From Entamoeba histolytica HM-1:IMSS (taxonomy: Eukaryota; Evosea; Mastigamoebida; Endamoebidae), in NCBI RefSeq assembly GCF_000208925.1, contig NW_001914963.1, positions 4,078 to 50,689 of the forward strand: DNA of 46,612 nt. The letters run 5' to 3'. This document shows, piece after piece, positions 10,498 to 19,518 of this stretch (positions within the stretch are counted from its first letter, which is position 1; each line of letters begins with the position of its first letter). The notes under the pieces are model-generated. The model was not told the origin of the DNA. It saw only the letters and a program-made list of their open reading frames with translations, and did not search any database. The position numbers and the translations under genes are program-made.

Positions 10498-11879
10498 ATG
10501 ATTTTATTCATTATTATTAGTGTTGTTCTTGGTATTGATACAAGTTCAATGAGAAAGTTATGTCAAAGGAAACAATATGTCTCTGCTTTTAGATTATTTA
10601 AAGAAAGTTTTAGTAAACGTTATTTGAGTCAATCTGAAGAAATACGAAGAATGGCAATTTTTTCTGTTTGTTTATTTGCTGTTATTTTTTTTTTATTTTG
10701 ATTTTGAAATAGGTTATTAGTGGCAATAATTTATTCACCTAGCAACGAGTTCAAATGATAGAAAAATTTAATGCCAAAAGAAAAACAGAGAGTGACGTTA
10801 AACTTGATATCAATAATTTTACTGACCTTACAAATGAGGAGTTTGTTCAAATGTATATTGGTGGAAAAAAAAAGAATGAAAATGTTAAAGACGAAAACAT
10901 TGTTAATAAGAATTATATTCCTAAAAAAAATAATTACCCTACAATGTATTCTTTATGTGGTAAAAATATTAATTATAATTCAGAAGCTGATGGTAAAGTC
11001 GATCGTTGTAGTCTTGGTGTTGACCAAAAACTTTGTCGTTGTTGTTATGCAGCATCAATAGCTAATTTCCTTCAAATAAAACACCATATTGCTAATGGTG
11101 AAAATGTTCAATATTCTATACAACAAATTGTTGATTGTACTGGTGGTAAAACTACAGGGTGTTGTAGTGGAATGTCATATGACGCATTAAACTATAATAG
11201 GGTATTTGCTACAAGTGATGTTTATCCATTTAGAGATGCTGAAACCTCTCCAGATTGCCAATCTTATACAAGACCAAGTTGTTATACTGTTAAAGAATTT
11301 GCCCAAACACTTACTTCATATAACGAATGGTATGCTCCAACATACAGTGAAATAAAGCAAATTATCTATGATAATAAAGGTGCCATTAGTGGGATTTATG
11401 TTCCTCTTAGTGGAGTTGCATCTGAAGTATGGCAAAGTTATTCTAGTGGTATAATAAATGTAAGTTCATATTGTAGTTCTAACAATGGTAATATTTTCAC
11501 TAACCATATGGTTGTACTTGTTGGATTTGGTTTTGAAGCACAAGGAGAAGGAGTTAATGGTAATTTTGTTGTCATTAGAAATTCTTGGGGAACTGAGTGG
11601 GGAGACAAAGGTACTGCTAAGTTATCTGCTGACAGTTTATGTGGAATAGGAAATTGTGATGGTGAGAATGTTCCATGTTCTCATCCAACACTTATCACAT
11701 TGGAGACTGAAGTAGGTCCATCTACTAAACAAGATTATGGTTGTTTACAAAATAAATGTTCACCAACAAATGATTGTGATGGAGTTAACTGTTTAACTAA
11801 AAGTTTAGATCCACCACCTAATCATTCTGTTGGAATTGTTATTATCATGTTGGTAACATGTCTTATGGTGCTTTTCTAA
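10498..11879 (+). CDS. Papain-family cysteine protease, membrane-anchored CP-B type, two exons
   Basis: Lysosomal/surface protease precursor of 434 residues. Exons 10498-10665 and 10743-11879; the 77-base intron starts GTTTGT and ends CACCTAG, phase 0. Splicing yields an ERFNIN-type inhibitory propeptide: EIRRMAIFS joined to QRVQMIEKFN, then INNFTDLTNEEF. A signal peptide is encoded at the start (MILFIIISVVLG). Catalytic residues: Gln151, Cys157 in DQKLCRCCYAAS, His311 in NHMVVLVGFG, Asn336 in RNSWGTEWG. The site reads CRCCY where most papain relatives have CGSCW. The C-terminus ends in a hydrophobic segment (VGIVIIMLVTCLMVLF), the hallmark of the Entamoeba CP-B subfamily, which are membrane anchored by a helix or GPI. 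I cannot say which CP-B member this is. The 5' exon and acceptor are supported by the restored propeptide motif. Confidence 0.93.
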
Positions 11880-11930
11880 ATGAATTTTTTTTTTAAAAAA
11901 GAAAATGAAAATTTTATTGAAAAGAATTAA

Positions 11931-12902
11931 CTAAAAACGGTCTTCCGTTTGGAGTGATTGATAATATCTTGACTCTCTTTTATCGTCTTGACCAAGGGTA
12001 TATGTCGTAAGAACAACTAGTAAATAAATACTGAATGAGAAGGAAACAAAAAAAATTATCAATAAAAACAAACATAAAGCAAAACAGTTTAGTGGATCAC
12101 AACATAAGTATTTTAATGATATAACATAAGTTTCAACACTAACTAAAACTGAGAATAATAGCTTGAGAATCAAGATTGAGAGATGAATACCAATAGCAAT
12201 ACCAAATTTTAAAAAATACACAAAATACATTTTGTCAATTTTAAGACTCACTTTCAAATTTCTATGAGAATATACTAACCATACTGCTACTCCTCCAAAT
12301 ATTACCAAAACAATAAATTGTTCTATTTATTTAGTGGGGTATCATAAATTAATAATAAACAAACGGTTAATGATTGTAAATGGAATTGAAAGATATGCCC
12401 AACTTCTATTAGGTAATGTTGGATCACACTCACCTTCTAGAGAAACATAATAAATAAGTTGGGCACATACTAGAATTAAAAATACAGTATTAACAGTATA
12501 GACAATAATTGGAATTATAAATCGATTTTTCATAACTGCAACATTCCCTCCTGAACGATGGTCATAATAATCAAATAAACAAACAGTGAATGCTGTTATA
12601 AATAAATAACAACAAATTGATTCTGTCAAACGTTGAATAATATATAAAAAACATGACTGTTTTGATGAATAAAGCATTAAAGAAAATACAAATAACATTA
12701 AAAATAAATAAGTAACTACAAAAGAATAATATAATGAACGACTTATAGTTAAACGTACTCTGTTATATCTCTTATGTGACATATATAATGTATGAACAAA
12801 TTGAATAATTACCAATATAAATAAAAATAAATAAATTGCAATACCAGCAATCGATTCATTTGTCATTGGATATGAGTTTTTGGTGTCTGAGGGATATAAC
12901 AT
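11931..12902 (-). CDS. Seven-transmembrane protein, two exons
   Basis: Exon 1 is 12902-12365 and exon 2 12322-11931; the 42-base intron 12323-12364 starts GTTTGT and ends AATAG, and joins FTIIN to QQFIVLVIFGG inside one hydrophobic segment, giving 309 residues. I count seven hydrophobic helices: four in exon 1 (IAGIAIYLFLFILVIIQF; VVTYLFLMLFVFSLMLY; the stretch around CCYLFITAFTVCLF; FIIPIIVYTVNTVFLILV), one across the junction, and two in exon 2. The N-terminus is short and hydrophilic with a possible glycosylation site (NES); the C-terminal tail is short and charged (QDDKRESRYYQSLQTEDRF). Seven helices with short ends fits a GPCR-like or THH1/TOM1-type membrane protein; both are inference and no family motif settles it. 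The start is the ATG at 12902. Confidence 0.75.
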
Positions 12903-12988
12903 TACAATTTATCAAAAATAATGTTTTCTAGTTCAAATTACTTTTCAAATAAAAACCTTACTTAAAATAATTTTGATAAAATAAATAT

Positions 12989-14787
12989 TTACTCTTCCTT
13001 TTTGTTTTGTCCATCAAAACCATACAATTTAGATTCAAAATACTCAATCAGTGCCTCAGGATTCCTTGTCTTCAATAAGTCAATTGGATAAACATTTCTT
13101 GGTCTGCCATCTGGTTGGTATAAAACATGTAATTGCCCTTTTTCATTCCAAATGTCATGAACAACACCATGCTCTTTATATTCTACTCCAATTTTTTTAG
13201 GCTTCTTTTGATTCTTTTCAAAGTCATCAACTAAATCACCGTATTTAGTTCTAATATCATCTTCAGTTTCCCAAGTATTATCTTTGGATGAATAATTCTT
13301 CCATTTAACTAGATAACTTGTATTTCCATGAACAATTTTCTTTCTAACAATTCGTTCAACTTCAAATGTCTGAGGAACTTCTTCCATAACAATTGGACTA
13401 GTAGGTTGATTTTCACTGAACCGATCCATAAAATTATCGAAAGCATTTAGATGATGATTTCTTGTATTTGGTTTTCTGATATGTTCTTTTTTGTGACTTT
13501 CAATGTCTTGATCAATTTTTTCGCAAAAAGATAAACTTGATGCAATAGAATCAAAGTCATTGTTTTTAGTTGTTTTTGTTCGTGGTGTTGGAGGTATTGA
13601 TAATTCTTTGATTGGGTTTTTTTTTAGGAAAGGATAAGTAATTCCAGATTCTTCTCTAAATTCATTATCCAATTGAAGTGTTGTTGATACAAAACATTCA
13701 TTTAATGGGATGTTCCTGTGGTACAGCAACATTCTACTTACATATAGATATTTCTCTTTATCTTCAGGAGAAGAACAAATTATAGTTGAACTTGAATTAA
13801 TTTTTCCAAGCACAATAAGTTCATTTAAATCTTCAACAGAGACTAATTCGTTTAGTTGAGAATCTCCAATCATTGACCAATAAAGTTTATCATGTTCTGT
13901 TGACCCTTCAAAGTATAATAGCTTAAGTTGTATTAAAGAATACGTCGTTTGTAATGGTAATGAAAAAGTATTTATTTCAACTTTATTGTTTCTAATAACT
14001 GCTTTAAACAACTTGACTGCCTTTGATAAGATTAGAGAAGGTTCTGCTCCATATTGGTTTTGAATATGAGTCATTTCGGTTTCTTGAGAAAGAATAGAAC
14101 ATATTTTGATTGTTAGATTTGGTTCTTGAGGTGGTGCTTCGATAGGATAGTAGTGTTGATCATTATTGATTGACCACTCAATAAGTGGTTGAAACTGAAG
14201 TGTAATTAGTGACGATGGAGAAACAGAAACAAGTTGGACTGTATATGGTTCTATTCCATATTCTTGATTATCTACCTTTATTTTTAAATTAAATCCTATT
14301 CCTCTTCTACACGAATTTACTATACAAAGTGTTGAGTCATGAGAAAGTTGAAATGACTCATCTTTAAAATTACTGTTCACTATTTTGTTTTTGTTAATCA
14401 TAAAAAACTCCACCCCACAAATAATTAATGATTGATGAGTTTGAACTTTTTCAATAGGAATGACACTGAATAAAATCTTTTTATATAAATCATCTAAATA
14501 TTGAGCTGCTTCATTTGAAAATTCATTTCCAAAAGTTTTTATTTCTTTTTGGAAGTAATTAATACTATTTTAGTTATAACCAAGACTCTCAAAACACACT
14601 GTCAAAAAACTAAAACAAACGGATTTAAATCAGTATCAAATAACTCCCATTGAAATGTTATGAATTGATCTTCAAATAATTGATTAGAATCAAGGTAGTC
14701 TTTTAGAAATCTAACAGTCCTTTTTTCATTCATTTCTATTTCAATAGCATCACCATTTCCATTGAGTACTTTGAGATTAAGTTTCAT
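12989..14787 (-). CDS. HP1-like chromodomain plus chromo-shadow protein, two exons
   Basis: A 580-residue chromatin protein. Exon 1 14787-14621, exon 2 14564-12989; the 56-base intron 14565-14620 begins GTTTGT and ends AAATAG, phase 2. The C-terminal chromodomain (~455-510) shows FEVERIVRKK, SYLVKWKNY and NTWETEDD, that is the three aromatic positions that cage methyl-lysine (F, W, W). It is followed at ~517-572 by a chromo-shadow-like segment (GVVHDIWNEKGQLHVLY... ALIEYFESKLYG) with the helical end typical of HP1 dimerisation domains. HP1 proteins are usually ~200 residues; here ~450 residues precede, beginning with a possible ubiquitin-like fold (MKLNLKVLNGNGDAIEIEM) and containing a GYF-like stretch (KLYWSMIGDSQ...DLNELIVLGKI); both are tentative. 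Likely a nuclear reader of methylated histone H3; which lysine is unknown. Exon 2 opens far upstream of the first internal ATG, which is why exon 1 is needed. Confidence 0.85.
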
Positions 14788-14910
14788 TAACTTTTAACAA
14801 ACAGATTTTAACCTTAAATACTTTTATCTTTTCTACAAAAATGATTATCCTCAAGAAAGATTGATATCAAAAGACAAACAACTTGGTTATATATAAAAAA
14901 AAGAAAACAG

Positions 14911-15270
14911 TTATTCATTTTTAGCTTTCTTTGATGAACGAGATACTGTAGTTCCAACTTTTTGCCATTCAATATAGTTTGCTCGTAAATAAGGCATTGG
15001 TAATCCAAATGCTAATAAACAAAATGCTAATCCGATTCCATAGATTGAAAGCATTACAAATACGTTTTGTGTAATAAAGCCAATAATAAATCCAAGAATC
15101 TAAAGACAGTTAATAACAAAATAAACAAATTAATGAAAATGACATTGTAACAAAAAAAAATTCAATGAAGAACAAACCGTGATGATTGGAATGAGAGTTG
15201 AAATATTTTTGTTAACAATCCTTTGTCCAACAAAGTCAATTGGAGGAATACTAAATTGAAGTTTGTTCAT
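14911..15270 (-). CDS. SPCS1: Signal peptidase complex subunit 1 (SPC12), two exons
   Basis: A 93-residue ER membrane protein that supports signal peptide cleavage. Exon 1 15270-15178, exon 2 15099-14911; the 78-base intron 15100-15177 starts GTTTGT and ends CTTTAG, phase 0. The sequence follows the family: PIDFVGQRIVNKN (family: D-x-x-GQ-(K/R)), a first helix ILGFIIGFITQNVFVML, a second helix IYGIGLAFCLLAFGLPM, then PYLRANYIEWQ (family P-x-Y-R...W) and a basic tail (SRSSKKAKNE). Human SPCS1 is of similar size. Each exon alone is too short to stand out, so this gene is easily missed. It lies 123 bases from the HP1-like gene and 85 from the phosphatase, all on the same strand. Confidence 0.88.
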
Positions 15271-15355
15271 TGAAAATAATAAGATTATATCTTGTTAAAA
15301 ATTTATCTTAAAAATAAATAACACAATACTACCAAGAAACGATGAATTTTGTTAT

Positions 15356-16330
15356 TTAAGCAAAAAAATCAGGAACGGCTTTAGGAATTTGCTGTCGTAA
15401 TGGCTTCCAATTCTTTGGCATAGCAGAGAGGGGTGGTGCACAATATTGAACTGAGTCAATCACTCCAGCACCACTAACTTCCAAATAACACCCTAAATTA
15501 CCAAATTCTCCAACAAAATTTGTTGCACTCCAAATAGAGTGAATGGATTTATTATCAGAAAGTACTTCACCTAATGGTTGTAGTGAATTTGTGTTAATAA
15601 GAAGCTTAAAATGTCTTGAAGGATTATTAGAATTTTCTTTTTCAAGGTATTGAGCAACGTCAGCTTCAGTAAATTGGTATTCATCATTTCGTTCATACCA
15701 TTTGAAATATTTTGTGTATTTTTCTTCTTTAGATTGAGCAATAATAAACCAAGTTAAAGCGTCAGATGCAGTGAGATTCTTTACACGAGGAAGAGTATTA
15801 AGATTATCTAATGAGACATGATTTAAAATTCCACCATGACAACATAAATAAGTTTCTTGAACAACAGCAGCAATAGGTAAATATTTGAATGTTTCCACAA
15901 TCATTTGGTAAACATTATCATTACCATATTTACTAAAACATTCAGATTGAAATCCACCAATTTCACTAAACATTTTAAGTTCATTTTGACCACGGAGCAT
16001 AATTATTTTAGTTGGATATAAAACTTTATAACACATTAAGATGATGTAAACCTCTAATCCATTCATTCCAAAATTAACATAATCTCCTAAAAACAAATAA
16101 TTTGTAAATGGTATTTTCCCTGACATTTTAAAAATATTTAATAAATCATGTAATTGTCCATTTAAACATCCAACAATTGTTACTTGACTATTAATTGGAA
16201 CAACATTTTGTTCTCTTAAACAAATAACTTTAAATTGTTCACAAATTTCTTTTATAACTTCTTCATGAATAACTTCTAATTCACTGACTTTATTAATACA
16301 TTCATTTAAATGTGCCATAGTCGTAACCAT
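15356..16330 (-). CDS. PPP-family phosphatase relative lacking metal ligands (pseudophosphatase)
   Basis: A 324-residue protein with the full length and fold signature of PP2A/PP4/PP6 catalytic subunits but altered metal-binding motifs. GDxHG has become GCLNG (54-58), GDYVDRG has become GDYVNFG (82-88), GNHE has become GQNE (114-117), and the late RAHQ histidine is Asn248 (INTNS); only Asp83 and His165 in CHGG remain. Most ligands of the two catalytic metals are therefore gone, so it should not hydrolyse phosphoester bonds; a scaffold or substrate-trapping role is inference. The frame is intact over its whole length with Entamoeba-like codon use, so it is not a decaying pseudogene. Two in-frame ATGs (16330 and 16318) could start it. 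It shares a 133-base divergent promoter region with the patatin gene. Confidence 0.85.
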   Translation of the reverse strand: MVTTMAHLNECINKVSELEVIHEEVIKEICEQFKVICLREQNVVPINSQVTIVGCLNGQLHDLLNIFKMSGKIPFTNYLFLGDYVNFGMNGLEVYIILMCYKVLYPTKIIMLRGQNELKMFSEIGGFQSECFSKYGNDNVYQMIVETFKYLPIAAVVQETYLCCHGGILNHVSLDNLNTLPRVKNLTASDALTWFIIAQSKEEKYTKYFKWYERNDEYQFTEADVAQYLEKENSNNPSRHFKLLINTNSLQPLGEVLSDNKSIHSIWSATNFVGEFGNLGCYLEVSGAGVIDSVQYCAPPLSAMPKNWKPLRQQIPKAVPDFFA

Positions 16331-16463
16331 CTCTTTCTTTTCTTTCTTTTTTTTTAGAAAATTTTATTATTTTTTTTATAAGTTCTTCTTATTTTAAGAT
16401 TTTTATTTTTTTTTTTTTTTTTGATTCTAAAAATTAATTGAACTAAAATTTTGTTTCTTTTTA
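16331..16463. promoter_or_regulatory. Divergent promoter region with 17-base T run
   Basis: The 133 bases separating the pseudophosphatase (minus) and patatin (plus) starts. A run of 17 T lies at 16406-16422 and TTGAACT at 16438-16444 resembles the GAAC element 20-26 bases before the patatin ATG. No other motif is clear. Confidence 0.5.
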
Positions 16464-18341
16464 ATGAATATAAACCAACAACAAGACCTTTTTGCTTTGT
16501 TAATTAATAAATATATCAATACTGAAATGAATACAAAAACTGCGATAAAATCTTTAGATGATTTAAGACAATTTCCAATTCAAACAAGTCCACAATTTAT
16601 ACGAATAATACAAGAGGCATGTAAACAAGGAAATTTTGAAGTATTACAATATTTCTGTGAAAAATTTCCTTCTTTCATTGACCAACCAAATGTTCAAGGA
16701 GAAACTCCATTATTTATTGCTACAGCCTATAACAAACTTGAAATTGCTGAATATCTTATAAAACATGGAGCAAGTACAAACCATTTATTACCTACTGGAG
16801 ATAGTTATCTACATTGGATAGCAGCTTCACCACCAAGTTCATTAAAAAATAGTATAATTAATGGAGTTATTGCTAAATATCCAGAGATAGTAAAAACAAA
16901 TAATATAATACAAGAAACACCAATGCATATTGCTGCATTGGCTGGTGATATTGATGTTGTAAATAAATTAATTGAATGTGGTGGACAACCAACAGATAAA
17001 ACAATTCGTTGTATTGATGTATATGGATATGCTCAAGCAAGTGGAAACAAAGAGTTAATGGATTTATTAAAACCTTTATGTAAAAAAGACCAAATAATAC
17101 AAGAACAAAAATTAATGGGTATTGCTGGTTATGCTATAAGTAGACCAGACTCTTCTTCATTACCTAGCTCAAATAGTAACTCTTCTACAAATGATACTAT
17201 TAGTGATAATGAAGATACATTCAATATTGAATGTATTGAATTAGACCCAAATGAAGATACAACAGTAGAAGGATTATATAAGAAATATCAAACATATAAC
17301 TTACCAAAACAAAGTAAATTAAAGAAATTTATGAATAAAATAGTTAAATATCCTAGTATTAATCAATTTAAAAGAGAAACTATGGTATTAATTAAAGAGG
17401 CATTTTTATCAAGAAGAATGATGGAACAACCAAATAAATATGGAAAAGGAAAGAAATATAGAATTATCTCTCTTGATGGTGGAGGAATTAAGGTGCTTAT
17501 GGAAGTTATTTTACTTCAAAGATTATCTGCAGAATTTCCTGATATGTTTGTTAATTGTAATTTGTTTTGTGGATGTAGTGCATCAAGTGTTGTTGCTGTT
17601 ACGTTGTCAATGGGATATAATTTGGATGGTTTAATGAAATTGATTGAGCATGTAATTCGATATTCTTTTAAGAAAGATTCTATTCAGTCAGTCACAAATT
17701 CTAAATACATCAATGACTATTTAAGAGCTTTTGGAGAAGTTGCATTTGGTAATTTAAAATTACACGATTTACCACGACATGTTCTTATTCCTTCATTCCT
17801 TATTGATAGTGGAATTGATTCAGAAACAAGACATTGCAAATCAGAAGCATTTAATAATATTATTCCAGGAAATGATACAGAAAAAGTTGCTGATGTGTGT
17901 TTGAGATCTGCTGCTGCACCAAGTTATTATAAACCTTATCAAAATTATGTAGACGGTGGTATTGTAGATAATGTTCCTTGTGGAGTAGCTTGGCCATATT
18001 TAATTGGTGCAAAAGGTATTGGAATTGATCCTAAAGATATTGTTTGTTTATCGTTATCTGCTGGAAGACCAACTCCAGCTCATCTTGATGCTCAAAAAAT
18101 TGGTAATGGTGGATTAGTTCAATGGGCACCTGTTTTAGCTGATTTATTTATGTTGGCAAGAAGAGATGAAACTGTAAAAGAAGGAAAATTATTATTTGGT
18201 GAGAGGTTTCTTCGAGTAGATCCAATATTACCTGGACAAATTTTATTAGACAATGTAGAACAAATTGAAGAAGTTAAAAGAATTGCACAATCATATGACC
18301 TTGAAGAAATTAGAAAATGGATGAGAGAATATTGGGAATAA
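16464..18341 (+). CDS. Ankyrin-repeat patatin-like phospholipase
   Basis: A 625-residue lipid acyl hydrolase organised like animal calcium-independent PLA2 (PLA2G6): ankyrin repeats first, patatin domain last. Ankyrin units are seen at about 45-75, 80-107 (GETPLFIATAYNKLEIAEYL) and 150-175 (ETPMHIAALAGDIDVVNKLI). A Ser/Asn-rich acidic linker (~228-265) follows. The patatin domain starts near 333: oxyanion loop DGGGIK (338-343), nucleophile Ser372 in GCSAS, and the catalytic Asp497 in VDGGIVDN. The nucleophile elbow is GxSxS instead of GxSxG, but the Ser-Asp dyad and glycine loop are complete, so activity is likely. No signal peptide or membrane helix, so probably cytosolic and membrane-recruited through the ankyrin part. 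It is convergent with RAD1, 46 bases apart. Confidence 0.9.
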   Translation: MNINQQQDLFALLINKYINTEMNTKTAIKSLDDLRQFPIQTSPQFIRIIQEACKQGNFEVLQYFCEKFPSFIDQPNVQGETPLFIATAYNKLEIAEYLIKHGASTNHLLPTGDSYLHWIAASPPSSLKNSIINGVIAKYPEIVKTNNIIQETPMHIAALAGDIDVVNKLIECGGQPTDKTIRCIDVYGYAQASGNKELMDLLKPLCKKDQIIQEQKLMGIAGYAISRPDSSSLPSSNSNSSTNDTISDNEDTFNIECIELDPNEDTTVEGLYKKYQTYNLPKQSKLKKFMNKIVKYPSINQFKRETMVLIKEAFLSRRMMEQPNKYGKGKKYRIISLDGGGIKVLMEVILLQRLSAEFPDMFVNCNLFCGCSASSVVAVTLSMGYNLDGLMKLIEHVIRYSFKKDSIQSVTNSKYINDYLRAFGEVAFGNLKLHDLPRHVLIPSFLIDSGIDSETRHCKSEAFNNIIPGNDTEKVADVCLRSAAAPSYYKPYQNYVDGGIVDNVPCGVAWPYLIGAKGIGIDPKDIVCLSLSAGRPTPAHLDAQKIGNGGLVQWAPVLADLFMLARRDETVKEGKLLFGERFLRVDPILPGQILLDNVEQIEEVKRIAQSYDLEEIRKWMREYWE

Positions 18342-18387
18342 AAAAAATCTTACTTCAATATTTTTTAATGTTGTCATTTGTTTATTT

Positions 18388-19356
18388 TTAAACTTCTTCT
18401 ATTTGTGTAGGAATTTGAGATGGTGTTGGAGATTGACTTTTTTCTTGTAATAATGGAAAAGGAATATCTTCTACTTGTGCACTAACATAAAATGCAATTT
18501 CAGCATCAACATCTTTGTCTTCTGATTGATATGAACATTCTATATAAAGCAATTTGTTTTGGTTAATCATAATTGTGATTTTCTTTGAATGTTTTAATGC
18601 TTTTCTAATACATTTAAATTGACTTAATCTATAACGAGCAGAGAATGTTTGATAACATTCAAATTTAACAAATGAATTTTGTGAATAATGAGTAGATACA
18701 GAATCAGAAATAGAACTAGATGATATTGTTAATGTACCATCAATATTAGCATCAAATATTAGATATAAATGGTTCCATTCCATTGTTCCAAATGATGGGA
18801 TTAAAGGTTGATAAGAAGAAGTTATATATAATAATACTCTAAATTTACTAAAATCAAATATGTTTGCTGGACAAATAGAATCTGAAATTGGGTTAATTTT
18901 CATTCTAACTGTTATAATGTTATTTTTAGATTGAAGCAATATTTCATTTGATTCTAATATAAAAATATCTACATTAAACCGCACTTCAGATATGATAGAA
19001 TCAAAAAATAATACCAACTCTTTTAGTGGAATCTTTACACTGAATTCATTGTGATTATTATCAAATATATATGAATCAAAAATATCCTTTTCCCAAAATA
19101 CAATTGTTTGGCAAACACTTTTTTGTTCTGAAACTATTTTAATCCCATATTCATCAATCCAAAGTGTAACATTATTATTTGGAAGTTCTTTGTTAAATAA
19201 CGTTTCAATGGTACTTTGGAGAATCTTACCTTGACAAGTTGAAAATGAATAAATACTATGTTTCATTGATTGTACGTTATCACTTGTACATGTTAAAATA
19301 CTTGCTCTTGTTCTTCCAAGTATATCTTGAGATGTAACTATTGGATCAACAGACAT
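18388..19356 (-). CDS. RAD1: RAD1 subunit of the 9-1-1 DNA damage checkpoint clamp
   Basis: A 322-residue protein with RAD1 family character (human RAD1 is 282 residues). RAD1, HUS1 and RAD9 form a PCNA-like ring loaded at damaged DNA to activate ATR-type signalling. Family-like stretches include GKILQSTIETLF near residue 45, WIDEYGIKI, the second-half FVKFECYQTFSARYRLSQFK and KALKHSKKITIMINQNKLLY, and the closing AEIAFYVSA. The last ~20 residues (SQSPTPSQIPTQ) are a Ser/Pro/Gln tail not found in the core fold. The call rests on pattern similarity over the C-terminal half; other PCNA-fold proteins such as HUS1 are less likely. The ATG at 19356 is followed directly by coding sequence with no better alternative. 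Confidence 0.75.
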   Translation of the reverse strand: MSVDPIVTSQDILGRTRASILTCTSDNVQSMKHSIYSFSTCQGKILQSTIETLFNKELPNNNVTLWIDEYGIKIVSEQKSVCQTIVFWEKDIFDSYIFDNNHNEFSVKIPLKELVLFFDSIISEVRFNVDIFILESNEILLQSKNNIITVRMKINPISDSICPANIFDFSKFRVLLYITSSYQPLIPSFGTMEWNHLYLIFDANIDGTLTISSSSISDSVSTHYSQNSFVKFECYQTFSARYRLSQFKCIRKALKHSKKITIMINQNKLLYIECSYQSEDKDVDAEIAFYVSAQVEDIPFPLLQEKSQSPTPSQIPTQIEEV

Positions 19357-19518
19357 AATTAAGAATTTGAGATAAAGATTTTATTTTTTATCTTTCTTTA
19401 TTAGTAATTAGTAAGTTTATTTCTTTGTTATTAAGTTTATTCAATAAATTTTCAGAACATAAAACAAAAATCTGAAAAAGAAAAAAAACAATCAAAATTA
19501 ACATCGTAGTATAATCCA

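Noticed and set aside
14814..15008. A 64-codon minus-strand frame
   Set aside because: It overlaps SPC12 exon 2 in another frame; the SPC12 reading has family motifs, this one has none.
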